NCBI RefSeq assembly: GCF_000828655.1
Contig: NZ_AP014509.1
Location: forward strand, 1,922,001-1,986,000
DNA length: 64,000 nucleotides
Direction of reading: 5' to 3'
Source of the DNA: Thermotoga caldifontis AZM44c09
GTDB taxonomy: Bacteria; Thermotogota; Thermotogae; Thermotogales; DSM-5069
This document shows, in pieces, positions 8,192-16,765 of the stretch (the first letter of the stretch is position 1; each line of letters begins with the position of its first letter). Below the pieces are notes generated by a model. That model was not told the DNA's origin, made no database searches, and worked only from the letters and a program-made list of their open reading frames with translations. The position numbers were made by a program, and so were the translations under genes.

Positions 8192-9266
8192 GGAGGTGCA
8201 CAAGAAGATCCCCAGCGACTGGGATCAATTCGTCGGCGGGGAGAAAACGTGGAGAATGAAGACCCTCGATTCTTGGTTTCTGTCTGACACCGAACCAGAA
8301 CATCAGGGTACGGAAGTGCCTCGAGAAATAACCAAAATCTTCGGCGGTGAGCTTTCTCTCGCACTCAACATATTCGATACCATTTTCTTCGCATACACGT
8401 CTCAGCACAGACAGAAGGCCCTCATCGATCATCACTTCAGGGTACACCGCCGCTGGATTCACAGAAACCTTGACTCCCGTTTCGTCTTCAACCTCTCTTG
8501 CAAAGCTTTGAAGTACTTCGATCACACCGTGCAGTCTCTCAGTTTCACTCACTCTCACCGTTCCCTCGATCAAGGCTTCACCGGCCACAACGTTTCTGAT
8601 CTGACCCGCAAGGAGCCTTCCGAACCAAACGAGATCATCCTTCCAATCCCATGCGTACACCCGATTCAGAAACATCACGGCACTTTTTAAAGCGTCTCTA
8701 CCAAGCCGGTGCTGGGCGACGTGAGCAGATCGCCCCTCCACACGAACGTTCACTTCACAGGAAGCGCTGAAGAGAGGGCCAGGCCTGCTTGCGACCACGC
8801 CCGCAGGATATTCGTCCGTCACATGCATGGCTACGGCTGCTTTGACATCACAATCCCATCGCGTGATGTGTTCAACGATCTTCCTCGCACCTGCACCGCT
8901 CTCTTCAGCCGGTTGAAAAACGAACAAATAATTTCCCCGTTTGTCTTCTTCCACGATCCTCCTCAGCGCCCAGCAGACCGCCGCTATGTGGAAATCGTGA
9001 CCACAAGCGTGCATTCTTCCGTTGCTGGCCCGGAATGGATAATCCGTCTCTTCTGGTATGGGTAACGCATCCATCTCTGCCCTCACGATCACGTAAGGTT
9101 CGTGCTCTCTCCTTTCCAGGAACACCAGCACTCCGGTTCCCAGTGTGAGGATATTGTTCAATCCGAGCCCACGGACGAACTCGACTATCAATCTCTGGGT
9201 GTTGTACTCTTCGAACGCGAGCTCAGGATTTTGATGAATCAACCTTCTCAACGTGATCTCGTCCAT
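8163..9266 (-). CDS. M20-family amidohydrolase, probable N-acetyldiaminopimelate deacetylase
   Basis: Metal-dependent amidohydrolase of peptidase family M20D, 367 residues. Metal-ligand motifs are present: RAEMDALPIPEE (near residue 62), ACGHDFH (near 91), the catalytic EE of QPAEESGAGA (near 120), and AMHVTDE. A RSAHVAQHRLGRDA segment lies in the dimerisation domain, and a C-terminal His is in LHSP. Context decides the substrate: it follows dapH and a class III aminotransferase with overlapping frames, matching the last step of the acetylase route, N-acetyl-L,L-diaminopimelate to L,L-diaminopimelate plus acetate. By sequence alone it could be an N-acyl-amino-acid or hippurate hydrolase. Confidence 0.87.
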   Translation of the reverse strand: MDEITLRRLIHQNPELAFEEYNTQRLIVEFVRGLGLNNILTLGTGVLVFLERREHEPYVIVRAEMDALPIPEETDYPFRASNGRMHACGHDFHIAAVCWALRRIVEEDKRGNYLFVFQPAEESGAGARKIVEHITRWDCDVKAAVAMHVTDEYPAGVVASRPGPLFSASCEVNVRVEGRSAHVAQHRLGRDALKSAVMFLNRVYAWDWKDDLVWFGRLLAGQIRNVVAGEALIEGTVRVSETERLHGVIEVLQSFAREVEDETGVKVSVNPAAVYPEVMIDEGLLSVLRRVCEENGIEYVECERKLTAEDFGYFSRHFRTLMFWFGVRQKPRIEGLHSPRFLPADELIPVAGDLLVHLLDSMSEARV

Positions 9267-10404
9267 ATGCCTCGTTCAAACTCCTTTCGAACAATTCCAG
9301 CATCTCCTCGATCTGATCAAAACTGATGTTCAGTGCCGGAAGGAACCTCACAACGTTGCCAGAAACCACGTTCAAGAGCAAACCGTTTTTCAGAGCTACC
9401 TGCTTCAGTACTTCCGGATCGACGCTGACCTCAACGCCTATCATCAAACCCAGTCCCTTCACTGCCAGTATCCCTGAACCCATTTGGAGCAACCTTTCTT
9501 TCATGAACCTGCCCTTTTCGGCGACTCGATGAATGAACTCGTCTGTGAGTTTGTTCAGAACGATTCTCGCACCAGCCAGCGCCACGGGATTCGGTGCGAA
9601 GGTTGAACCGTGCTCTGAATAGCCGAAAACGTCTGCGACATCCTCAAGAAAGAGCACCGCGCCGAGTGGCAAACCTCCTCCGAGCGCCTTGGCCACCGTT
9701 ACGATATCGGGTTGAAGATCGAAATGCTGGTACGAGAAGAACTTGCCCGTCCTGCCCAATCCCGCCTGGACCTCGTCAGCCACCAGAAGAAAACCGAACT
9801 CTTGCCTGGCCTCCTCTATGAGTTTTGCGAGTTCACCATCCAGGACGTTCAAACCACCGCTTCCATGAACACACTCCACGAAAACTGCCGAGATCTCTTT
9901 TCCCTTCTCGTTTAACAGTTTTTCGAACGAATCAACGTCGTTGTGTGGAAGGAAAATCACGTCAGAAAGCAGTGGCTCGAAGGGTTTTCTCAAACCAGCG
10001 AAACCTGTCACGGACAGAGCAGCGATCGTTCTGCCGTGGAAGTTCCTTTCGAACGACACGATCAATCCTTTTCGCAACTTCTTGACGGCTTTCAGAGCAG
10101 CCTCGTTCGCTTCTGCGCCCGAGTTTGTGAAGAACACCTTGCCGGTTCTGCCAGTTCTCTCGATCAGTTTCTCTGCCACGATTTCTGCATCTTCATCGAG
10201 GAAAAAGTTCGAAACATGCATGTATCGCTCCATCTTCTCGATCATGGCCTTTCTTATGTCTTCATCACCGTGACCAAACGCCAGCACACCGATTCCGGAG
10301 AAAGTGTCAATGTAGCGTTTTCCGTCCGTGGAGTAAATGTATATCCCCCTGGCTCTGTCGATCCGGATCGGAAAGGGTTTGTAAACTGGGCAGATGTGGC
10401 TCAT
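9223..10404 (-). CDS. Class III aminotransferase, probable N-acetyl-diaminopimelate (or acetylornithine) aminotransferase
   Basis: PLP-dependent aminotransferase of the ArgD type, about 393 residues. Visible motifs are FTNSGAEANEAALK (near residue 90), NFHGRTIAALSVTG, the PLP-ring Asp in LLVADEVQAGLGRTG (near 210), and the Schiff-base Lys in VTVAKALGGGLPLGA. In the acetylase lysine route this step gives N-acetyl-L,L-diaminopimelate from the keto form with glutamate. ArgD-type enzymes often also act on acetylornithine. The ATG at 10404 follows AGGTGAT by 5 bases; a GTG at 10413 overlapping the dapH stop is the alternative. It overlaps the deacetylase gene by 44 bases, so the three genes are one transcription unit. 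Confidence 0.87.
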   Translation of the reverse strand: MSHICPVYKPFPIRIDRARGIYIYSTDGKRYIDTFSGIGVLAFGHGDEDIRKAMIEKMERYMHVSNFFLDEDAEIVAEKLIERTGRTGKVFFTNSGAEANEAALKAVKKLRKGLIVSFERNFHGRTIAALSVTGFAGLRKPFEPLLSDVIFLPHNDVDSFEKLLNEKGKEISAVFVECVHGSGGLNVLDGELAKLIEEARQEFGFLLVADEVQAGLGRTGKFFSYQHFDLQPDIVTVAKALGGGLPLGAVLFLEDVADVFGYSEHGSTFAPNPVALAGARIVLNKLTDEFIHRVAEKGRFMKERLLQMGSGILAVKGLGLMIGVEVSVDPEVLKQVALKNGLLLNVVSGNVVRFLPALNISFDQIEEMLELFERSLNEAYGRDHVEKVDSSKS

Positions 10405-10409
10405 ACCGA

Positions 10410-11171
10410 TCACCTGATCGTCGTGTTGATATGCCTCAGCGCTTCGACTATCTTCGTCTTTTCTTTGGTTCTGTCGTCGACTCTCTTTACGAAGCGTGCG
10501 GGAACACCCGCAACAACGGTGTAAGGTTCCACATCGTTTATCACGACAGCACCGGCTGCCACGACGGCCCCCCTTCCCACCCTCACACCCTCGAGGACCA
10601 CGGCGTTGGCGCCCACGATCACTTCGTCCTCAATGATGACCGGCGTTGCACTCGGAGGTTCCAGCACGCCGGCGATCACGGCCCCCGCACCTATGTGACA
10701 GTTCTTTCCAATGATGGCCCTCGCACCAACAACCGCGTTCATATCGATCATGGTTTTCTCACCAATAACTGCCCCGACGTTTATGATCGCACCCATCATG
10801 ATCACGGCACCATCACCGATCTTCACCATGTCCCTGATGATCGCACCGGGCTCGATCCTCGCGTTGTACTTCGTCAGATCTGCCAGCGGCAAGGCGGAGT
10901 TTCGTGCCAGCACTTGTACGTGGAAATCTTCAATCCGGTCAGGGTGAGATTCGATCAACCTTTTAAAATCTTCGTATTCAGCCACGACGATCCCGAAATC
11001 ACCGTTTCCAAAGAAGCGAACCGCTGAAAAATCGATCTCACTCAACTTTCCCTTCACGAAAGCGACCACGGGCGTTCTTTTTCTGGACCTGCTGATCAGT
11101 TCGATCAGCTGTTCAGTGCTTTGAAGATCCGCAGCTTCAGAACTGGTACTCTCCAGAAGTTCACCCGCCAT
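10410..11171 (-). CDS. dapH: Tetrahydrodipicolinate N-acetyltransferase
   Basis: Left-handed beta-helix acetyltransferase, 253 residues. It transfers acetyl from acetyl-CoA to tetrahydrodipicolinate, committing carbon to diaminopimelate for lysine and peptidoglycan. An N-terminal helical domain is followed by hexapeptide repeats from about residue 90 (IEPGAIIRDMVKIGDGAVIMMGA; VIGEKTMIDMNAVVGARAIIG; HIGAGAVIAGV) and the DapH-typical EPPSATPVIIEDEV segment. The start at 11171 has AGGAGGGG just upstream; the longer ORF is non-coding leader. An intrinsic terminator sits 20 bases before the ATG, so expression probably depends on antitermination (see 11189-11347). Confidence 0.93.
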   Translation of the reverse strand: MAGELLESTSSEAADLQSTEQLIELISRSRKRTPVVAFVKGKLSEIDFSAVRFFGNGDFGIVVAEYEDFKRLIESHPDRIEDFHVQVLARNSALPLADLTKYNARIEPGAIIRDMVKIGDGAVIMMGAIINVGAVIGEKTMIDMNAVVGARAIIGKNCHIGAGAVIAGVLEPPSATPVIIEDEVIVGANAVVLEGVRVGRGAVVAAGAVVINDVEPYTVVAGVPARFVKRVDDRTKEKTKIVEALRHINTTIR

Positions 11172-11188
11172 ACTCTCACCCCTCCTAT

Positions 11189-11220
11189 AAAAAACCGGGC
11201 TACCTTCTCGGTAGCCCGGT
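11189..11220 (-). terminator. Intrinsic terminator in the dapH leader
   Basis: Minus strand: an 11-bp perfect stem (ACCGGGCTACC / GGTAGCCCGGT), loop GAGAA, then six T residues. It lies between the leader reading frame and the dapH ribosome site, so it must be bypassed for dapH to be expressed. Confidence 0.88.
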
Positions 11221-11277
11221 GATCTTTTCTCCGTCCGGTGTGCTACAACGAACGCACACCGCCACAGATCACCGGGC
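11214..11277 (-). promoter_or_regulatory. Antiterminator pairing in the dapH leader (putative lysine attenuator)
   Basis: On the minus strand, segment GCCCGGTGATC (11267-11277) is exactly complementary to GATCACCGGGC (11214-11224). The latter contains seven bases of the 5' arm of the terminator. Pairing of the two encloses a perfect 8-bp hairpin (CGGTGTGC / GCACACCG) and excludes the terminator. The first segment lies inside the leader frame, starting about eight bases after a cluster of four Lys codons, so ribosome position could choose between the folds. The base pairing is seen directly; the amino-acid signal is inference. Confidence 0.7.
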
Positions 11278-11347
11278 GGTTGCACTTCTTGTCTTTCTTC
11301 ATTTCGATGTGAACCTTCAACTCCTCAGAAAACACGTTCACGCACAT
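11243..11347 (-). CDS. Putative Lys-codon-containing leader peptide of the dap operon
   Basis: Short frame of 34 codons from an ATG at 11347 (AGAGGGAG lies 11 bases upstream) to TAG at 11243. An internal ATG at 11302 would give 19 residues beginning Met-Lys-Lys-Asp-Lys-Lys-Cys. The Lys cluster immediately precedes the antiterminator segment, and the stop codon lies at the base of the small hairpin, the layout expected for transcription attenuation of a lysine pathway. I do not recognise the peptide as a protein family. A non-translated role, with the frame being chance, cannot be excluded. Confidence 0.5.
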   Translation of the reverse strand: MCVNVFSEELKVHIEMKKDKKCNRPVICGGVRSL

Positions 11348-11465
11348 CGATCAATCTGCTCCCTCTTGCCTTGGATTGTAATGCTGTTCACGATAAACGT
11401 TGCTGAACAGAAACGAAAGACTGCCTGACAAAACTGTTACGTTCCCGCTGGTTGTGGGCCGTGCT

Positions 11466-11471
11466 TATAAT
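11466..11471 (+). promoter_or_regulatory. Candidate -10 element of the PPi-PFK gene; remainder of the 11172-11492 gap
   Basis: TATAAT lies 21 bases before the GTG start, so the transcript would have a very short leader just containing the AGGAGGTG site. No convincing -35 is seen. The rest of this gene-sparse stretch is the dapH leader on the other strand. I could not place the promoter of that leader; TACAAT near 11371-11380 on the minus strand is a weak candidate. Confidence 0.4.
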
Positions 11472-11492
11472 CTTCATCAGGAGGTGTTCACA

Positions 11493-12752
11493 GTGTCCGA
11501 TCGTCTCGCGATCTTAGTTGGAGGAGGACCAGCCCCTGGCATCAACAGCGTTATCAACGCCGTGACCATCGAAGCGGTGAACAACGGCCTTGAAGTGATA
11601 GGCATCTACGATGGTTTTGAACACCTCATGAAGGGCAGAACGGATATGGTGAGACCGCTCAGCATTTCCGATGTGTCCAGAATTCACACCGAAGGTGGTT
11701 CGATCCTCAGAACCTCGCGGGCGAACCCCACCAAGAGCCAGAAAGACCTGGAGACAGTTGTGGAGACTTTAAAAAAACTGAACGTGAAGTACCTCGTGAC
11801 CATCGGTGGAGACGATACCGCCTCTTCTGCTTCTGCCATTTCGAAGGTCGCGGGTGATACCATCCGCATAGCACACGTACCAAAAACGATCGACAACGAT
11901 TTACCCCTGCCGGGCGGTATGCCCACGTTCGGTTACGAAACCGCTCGACACGTCGGTGCCGAACTGGTTTACAACCTCCTTCAGGATTCGAGGACCACGA
12001 ACAGATGGTATTTCGTCGTCGTCATGGGAAGAAAAGCGGGTCACCTCGCGCTCGGCATAGGCAAAGCGGCGAGCGCCACCATAACAGTCATCGCGGAAGA
12101 GTTCCGAAAAGAGAAAATCAGTCTCGCAGAAGTGTGCGATGTACTTGAAGCTGCAATAATAAAACGCAGGGTATTAGGAAGAAACGATGGCCTGGCGGTC
12201 ATCGCCGAGGGAATCGGTGAAATACTGGATGAAAACGAACTCGCAAGCATACCGGGTGTCATAGTCGAAAAAGATCCACACGGTCACATCAGATTGAGCG
12301 AGATACCGCTGGCAACGATACTCAAGAGGGAAATCCAGAAGCGGTTCGCCGAGCGCGGAGAAAAGATGGCGATCGTCGATGTGACGCTCGGTTACGAACT
12401 GAGGTGTGCTCGACCGATACCTTTCGACATCGATTACACCAGAACCCTCGGTTATGGGGCCGTGCAGTTTTTGCTGGGAAAGATCGCTTCCAACATGAAG
12501 GCCGGGATGGTTTGTCTGGACCAGGGAAGAATAACGATTCTGCCTTTTGAAGCATTCACCGATCCAGAGACGGGAAGGAGCAAGGTGAGGCTGGTTGATC
12601 TGAACTCCGAACACTACAAAGTCGCGAAGAGTTACATGATAAGGCTCACAAAGAAAGACCTCGAAGATCCTGTAATGCTCTCCAAGCTCGCAGCTGTAGC
12701 GAAGATGACTCCCGAGCAGTTCAGAGAGAGGTTCGCAAGAATAGCAGATTGA
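11493..12752 (+). CDS. pfp: Pyrophosphate-type 6-phosphofructokinase
   Basis: Phosphorylates fructose-6-phosphate with pyrophosphate in glycolysis, a reversible reaction. It is 419 residues, the size of the Thermotoga PPi-PFK. Motifs: ILVGGGPAPGINSVI (residues 7-21); GGDD at 105-108, where the second Asp (in place of Gly104 of ATP enzymes) marks PPi use; KTIDND at 131-136; and a MGRKAGHLALG segment. The GTG at 11493 follows AGGAGGTG by six bases. It is a lone gene, ending at a strong terminator. The membrane pyrophosphatase about 3 kb away competes for the same substrate. Confidence 0.94.
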   Translation: MSDRLAILVGGGPAPGINSVINAVTIEAVNNGLEVIGIYDGFEHLMKGRTDMVRPLSISDVSRIHTEGGSILRTSRANPTKSQKDLETVVETLKKLNVKYLVTIGGDDTASSASAISKVAGDTIRIAHVPKTIDNDLPLPGGMPTFGYETARHVGAELVYNLLQDSRTTNRWYFVVVMGRKAGHLALGIGKAASATITVIAEEFRKEKISLAEVCDVLEAAIIKRRVLGRNDGLAVIAEGIGEILDENELASIPGVIVEKDPHGHIRLSEIPLATILKREIQKRFAERGEKMAIVDVTLGYELRCARPIPFDIDYTRTLGYGAVQFLLGKIASNMKAGMVCLDQGRITILPFEAFTDPETGRSKVRLVDLNSEHYKVAKSYMIRLTKKDLEDPVMLSKLAAVAKMTPEQFRERFARIAD

Positions 12753-12756
12753 AAAA

Positions 12757-12779
12757 CCCCGGCATCAAGCCGGGGTTTT
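12757..12779. terminator. Bidirectional intrinsic terminator
   Basis: A 7-bp GC stem (CCCCGGC / GCCGGGG) with loop ATCAA is flanked by AAAA before and TTTT after, so it works in both directions. It serves the PPi-PFK gene on plus and the small Lys/Glu-rich gene at 12781-12855 on minus. Confidence 0.88.
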
Positions 12780-12780
12780 C

Positions 12781-12855
12781 TCATTTCTTGCCCTTCTTTT
12801 CTTCTTTCTTCGTCGTTTCCTGTTTCTTTTCCTCTTTCTTCTGACCGCACGCCAT
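12781..12855 (-). CDS. 24-residue Lys/Glu-rich small protein
   Basis: ATG at 12855 to TGA at 12781, beginning Met-Ala-Cys-Gly-Gln and then made almost wholly of Lys, Glu, Gln and Thr (about 12 Lys). A strong GGGGGGAG ribosome site lies six bases upstream, and the stop codon sits against a terminator. The frame therefore has every mark of a gene despite its size. It lies 45 bases after the HAD hydrolase gene and could be the last gene of that unit. No membrane segment. The composition suggests nucleic-acid or ribosome contact, but no function can be assigned. Confidence 0.6.
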   Translation of the reverse strand: MACGQKKEEKKQETTKKEEKKGKK

Positions 12856-12900
12856 CTTTCTCCCCCCCTTTGAATCCGATTCGCTCAAACCCATTTCGAG

Positions 12901-13560
12901 TTATTCAGAGAACAGTTCTCGCAGGTCTTTTTTTCCGTCTCTGGAAAACAGCTCTATAGACTTGTATTTCATGCCAACGCTCGTGCAAGATCCATCTAAA
13001 AGATCGTCATCACCTATCATGAGACAGTCTTTCGGGTCAACCGAGATGGCTTCACAGATTTCCAAAAAGTACCTCGGATCTGGTTTACAGAAGTGGGAGT
13101 TCTCCATGAACGTTGCGTAGTCGAAATCGGACAGGCTCAAACTGATCCATCTCAGACGTTTCTCAGTGGCACTTCTTGGGAAAATCGGATTCGTGGCAAG
13201 TACAACTAAAAGTCCCAATTGCTTCGCCTTCCTGAGTAACTCCAGAGTCTTCTCGTTCGGTTTGACCAGACCGTTGAGTGCTTCGAACTCTTCACTGTTG
13301 TAGAAGCTATCGAACACTTCCTTCCAGTCGAATTTCTCAAACTTGTCTGTGAGACACTTCACGAATCTTTCGTAGTTGTTGACCCTTCCATCGGAACACT
13401 TCGTGATCTGTGCTAAGCAATCGAGTATTTCAAAGTGATCCAAAGCCGTTTTGTATTTTTCCACCAGGAACACGTTGAAATTGAAAAAATACTCTTCGGC
13501 AAACCGTTCTTCGTCTACGACCGCGAGCGTTCCGTCGTAATCGAGTAAGAGCGCTTTCAT
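12901..13560 (-). CDS. HAD-superfamily hydrolase
   Basis: Haloacid-dehalogenase-type phosphatase, 219 residues. Motif I is LLDYDGTLA (residues 4-12, nucleophile Asp7), motif II is the Thr of VVLATNP (near 120), the motif III Lys is in FCKPDPRYF, and motif IV is MIGDDDLLDG (near 190). A helical cap lies between motifs I and II. The ATG at 13560 follows GAGGTG by six bases. It is downstream of gcvPB with a gap of about 54 bases, so it is possibly cotranscribed with the glycine cleavage genes. The substrate is unknown; small-molecule phosphate esters are usual for this group. Confidence 0.88.
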   Translation of the reverse strand: MKALLLDYDGTLAVVDEERFAEEYFFNFNVFLVEKYKTALDHFEILDCLAQITKCSDGRVNNYERFVKCLTDKFEKFDWKEVFDSFYNSEEFEALNGLVKPNEKTLELLRKAKQLGLLVVLATNPIFPRSATEKRLRWISLSLSDFDYATFMENSHFCKPDPRYFLEICEAISVDPKDCLMIGDDDLLDGSCTSVGMKYKSIELFSRDGKKDLRELFSE

Positions 13561-13614
13561 TCACATCACCTCACTTTCTTCCTCTCGCCCCCTCTTTGGA
13601 TTTTTCTCGATAAG

Positions 13615-15051
13615 TCAACGATATCTATAAATGGGATTCTTGGTGGCCGTTACATCATCCAGCCTTCTAATCGGTGTGGTGTACGGCGCGTTCTTGACCA
13701 ACTCCGGATTGTTCGTCGCTTCCTCGACTATTTTACCCACAATCTCGGCGAATTTGTCAAGTGTCTGCTTGCTTTCCGTCTCCGTGGGTTCGATCATCAT
13801 CGCTTCATGGACGATCAGCGGGAAATAGATCGTCGGGGCGTGGACCCCGTAATCCAGCAACCTTTTGGCAACGTCCAGTATGCGTACACCTGTTTTCTTG
13901 ACGAACTCACTCCCGTCGATAACGAATTCGTGCATACAGGTTCTGTCAGAAGCCATTCTGAAATGCTTGGAAAGTAATTTCCTCAAATAGTTCGCGTTCA
14001 GAACGGCCATCTCACTCGCGTGCTTCAACCCGTCCTTTCCCATGGTCAGTATGTAAGCATAGGCTTTGACGAGGACGGCGAAATTTCCATAGAAACTCCT
14101 CATTCTACCGATGCTGTCCGGCAGATCGTAGTCAAGGTAGTAAGAGCCATCGTCGGATTTTCTGACCAGTGGCACCGGCAAAAAGCGTGCGAGGAACTGC
14201 TTTACCCCCACCGGTCCACTGCCCGGGCCTCCCATTCCATGCGGGGCCGAGAAGGTTTTGTGCAGGTTCAGATGAACGATGTCGAAGCCCATATCGCCCG
14301 GCCTGAATCTTCCCATGATGGCGTTCAGATTCGCCCCGTCGTAATAGAGCAAGGCACCCGCTTCGTGAACGAGTTTTGCGATCTCAAGAATATCCTTCTC
14401 GAAAAGTCCGAGCGTGTTCGGATTGGTGAGCATGAGAACGGCGACTCTGTCGTTCAGATGTTTTTTCAACTCCTCCACGTCCAGCAAGCCTTCTTTCGTT
14501 GATTTCAGTTCCACAACTTCGAAGCCTGCCATGGCTGCGGATGCTGGATTCGTTCCGTGTGCGGAATCCGGCACCAGTGCGATCGTTCTCTTCGTGTCGT
14601 TTCTGGAAAGATGGTACGCCCTGACGATGAGCATCCCGGTGAGTTCACCGTGCGCACCTGCGGCTGGCTGCAACGTCATTTCGTCCATGCCCGTTATCTC
14701 GCACAACGCTTTCTTCAACTCGTACATGAGCTGTAGCGCACCCTGGACGGACTCCACTGGCTGGTAAGGATGGATCTCGGTGAAACCCTCGAGCGACGCG
14801 AGGTATTCGTTCACCTTCGGATTGTACTTCATCGTGCAAGAACCGAGCGGGTAAAAGCCTCTGTCTACCGAGTAGTTCTTCGATGCGAGTTCCGTGTAGT
14901 GTCTGACCACGTCAACCTCACTCAGCTCCGGTAGACCCAGCTTTCTGGTCCTGACGAGGTGTTCTGGTATATCCATTTTTTCGAAACGCACACCGGACTC
15001 AGGTAACTTGAAACCGATTCTTCCGGCCGCGGATTTTTCAAAAACCGTCAT
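13615..15051 (-). CDS. gcvPB: Glycine dehydrogenase (decarboxylating) subunit 2
   Basis: PLP-bearing subunit of the split P-protein of the glycine cleavage system, 478 residues. The PLP-lysine segment is [22 protein letters not shown] (near residue 260). Other family stretches are [27 protein letters not shown] and [16 protein letters not shown]. The ATG overlaps the gcvPA stop (ATGA). Together with GcvPA it decarboxylates glycine and passes the aminomethyl group to lipoyl-GcvH. It is the last gcv gene of the run. Confidence 0.97.
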   Translation of the reverse strand: MTVFEKSAAGRIGFKLPESGVRFEKMDIPEHLVRTRKLGLPELSEVDVVRHYTELASKNYSVDRGFYPLGSCTMKYNPKVNEYLASLEGFTEIHPYQPVESVQGALQLMYELKKALCEITGMDEMTLQPAAGAHGELTGMLIVRAYHLSRNDTKRTIALVPDSAHGTNPASAAMAGFEVVELKSTKEGLLDVEELKKHLNDRVAVLMLTNPNTLGLFEKDILEIAKLVHEAGALLYYDGANLNAIMGRFRPGDMGFDIVHLNLHKTFSAPHGMGGPGSGPVGVKQFLARFLPVPLVRKSDDGSYYLDYDLPDSIGRMRSFYGNFAVLVKAYAYILTMGKDGLKHASEMAVLNANYLRKLLSKHFRMASDRTCMHEFVIDGSEFVKKTGVRILDVAKRLLDYGVHAPTIYFPLIVHEAMMIEPTETESKQTLDKFAEIVGKIVEEATNNPELVKNAPYTTPIRRLDDVTATKNPIYRYR

Positions 15052-16379
15052 TTGGCACCACGCTCCAGGGCGAACACCATTTGATCTATGCTCTCTTTAG
15101 TGTTGACCTCGGTCGCACAAGCGAGTGCGAGACCTTTGTACCTTCTGTCGAACCATTCCAACGGCAGTGGTGCGAGGAAACCTTCCTCGAAGAGCTTTTT
15201 CCAGCGGTGTGGGTAGTTTTCATCAACGAAAAAGACGAACTCGTTGAAGAAAGGACCGCTGAACCTCTGTTTGAACCCTTTCTCTTTCAGTTTCTCGGCA
15301 AAGTAATGGGCGTTCGCATAGCTCCTTTTGGCAACCTCGCGCAGTCCCTCGGGCCCCATGAGACTCATGTAGATGGCGTTGACGAGTGCCATCAGTGCGT
15401 GGTTCGTGCAGATGTTGGAAGTGGCTTTCTCTCGTCTGATGTGCTGTTCTCTGGTCTGAAGGATCATCACGTAACCAGTTCTACCTTCAACATCCTTCGT
15501 TTGTCCTATGATCCTGCCTGGCATCTTTCTGACGTGCTTTTCCAAAGTCGCGAAAAAGCCAACCGTGGGCCCACCGAAATTCGGAGTTATTCCGAGTGGC
15601 TGGCCGTCACCGACCACGATATCCGCCCCGAAGCTTCCGGGCGGTTCGAGCAAGGAAAGGGATATGGGTTCAGCAACAACGATGAATATGGTATCTTTCG
15701 CGATCTCCCGAACGCGCCTTAAATCTTCAATGACGCCGAAGAAATTCGGCTGCTGCACAACCACGGCACAGCTATCTTCGTTGACGAGTTTTGAGAGGGC
15801 TTCCACATCCGTTGCTCCACTCTCGTCCACAGGTACTGATGCGAAATTCAGACCAAAGCCCAGTGCGTACGTTTTACAGGTTTGCACGTACTCGGGGTGC
15901 ACCGCCTCGCTCATCAAGATCTTCTTTCTGCCGTTGATCCTGTGGGCCATGAGCACTGCCTCGGCGAGCGCGGACGCACCATCGTACATGGAAGAGTTCG
16001 CAACTTCCATGCCTGTGAGTTCACAGATCATCGTCTGGTATTCGAACAGAGCCTGAAGCGTTCCCTGCGAAACTTCCGCCTGGTAAGGTGTGTAAGCGGT
16101 TACGAACTCTGGCCTCGAGGCCATGGCCTTCACAACGTGAGGTACGTAGTGAACGTAGATGCCTGCACCCATGAAAACTTTCTCTTTCTCTATCACAACG
16201 TTTTTCTGCGCGATGGATTTGATTTTCTTCACAACGCTGAATTCATCCAGCCCGTTCGGCAGGTTCAGCTCGCGCACGGTCATCGGCACGTCTCTGTAAA
16301 GATCGTCGATCGAATCTACACCTATCGTCTTGAGCATTTCACGTATTTCCTGTTCCGTGTGAGGCACGTAAGGAAACAT
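15048..16379 (-). CDS. gcvPA: Glycine dehydrogenase (decarboxylating) subunit 1
   Basis: N-terminal-half subunit of the split P-protein, 443 residues. Family stretches: [15 protein letters not shown] at the start, [38 protein letters not shown], and the [16 protein letters not shown] segment near residue 330. It has the pyridoxal fold without the lysine and forms a heterotetramer with GcvPB. It starts 2 bases after the gcvH stop with GAGGAGGAA as ribosome site, so translation is coupled. Confidence 0.97.
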   Translation of the reverse strand: MFPYVPHTEQEIREMLKTIGVDSIDDLYRDVPMTVRELNLPNGLDEFSVVKKIKSIAQKNVVIEKEKVFMGAGIYVHYVPHVVKAMASRPEFVTAYTPYQAEVSQGTLQALFEYQTMICELTGMEVANSSMYDGASALAEAVLMAHRINGRKKILMSEAVHPEYVQTCKTYALGFGLNFASVPVDESGATDVEALSKLVNEDSCAVVVQQPNFFGVIEDLRRVREIAKDTIFIVVAEPISLSLLEPPGSFGADIVVGDGQPLGITPNFGGPTVGFFATLEKHVRKMPGRIIGQTKDVEGRTGYVMILQTREQHIRREKATSNICTNHALMALVNAIYMSLMGPEGLREVAKRSYANAHYFAEKLKEKGFKQRFSGPFFNEFVFFVDENYPHRWKKLFEEGFLAPLPLEWFDRRYKGLALACATEVNTKESIDQMVFALERGAK

Positions 16380-16380
16380 G

Positions 16381-16752
16381 TTAGCCTTCCTCCTCGCAGA
16401 ACCTCCTGTACGCTTCTTCGTCGAGAAGATCAGAAAGTTCTGCCGGATCGCTCATCTCGATCTTGACGAGCCATCCTTCTCCCTCGGCATCCTTGTTCAG
16501 AAGTTCCGGTTGGTTCGAAAGTTTTTCGTTCACCTCGACGATCTTTCCACTCACAGGTGCGTAGATATCACTCGCAGCTTTGACAGATTCAACACTCATG
16601 AACGCTTCACCTTTCTTCACAACCTTTCCCACCTGTGGCAGATCCACGTAGACCACGTCTCCGAGTTTTTCCTGTGCGTGGTTGGATATACCCACCACCG
16701 CCAGGTTTCCGTTCACTTCAACCCATTCGTGCGTCTTTGCAAACTTCTTCAC
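16381..16752 (-). CDS. gcvH: Glycine cleavage system H protein
   Basis: Lipoyl carrier of the glycine cleavage system, about 123 residues. The lipoylated Lys is in SVESVKAASDIYAPVSG (near residue 58). It opens with KKFAKTHEWVEV, typical of the family. I take the GTG at 16752, eight bases after GGAGG; the GTG at 16761 touches the ribosome site. It shuttles the aminomethyl group from GcvP to GcvT and is then reoxidised by a lipoamide dehydrogenase that is not encoded in this window. Confidence 0.95.
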   Translation of the reverse strand: MKKFAKTHEWVEVNGNLAVVGISNHAQEKLGDVVYVDLPQVGKVVKKGEAFMSVESVKAASDIYAPVSGKIVEVNEKLSNQPELLNKDAEGEGWLVKIEMSDPAELSDLLDEEAYRRFCEEEG

Positions 16753-16765
16753 GAGAGACACCTCC

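Noticed and set aside
11172-11492. Lysine riboswitch before dapH
   Set aside because: The leader is too short for the five-helix lysine aptamer and its visible pairing is fully explained by terminator, antiterminator and a small hairpin.
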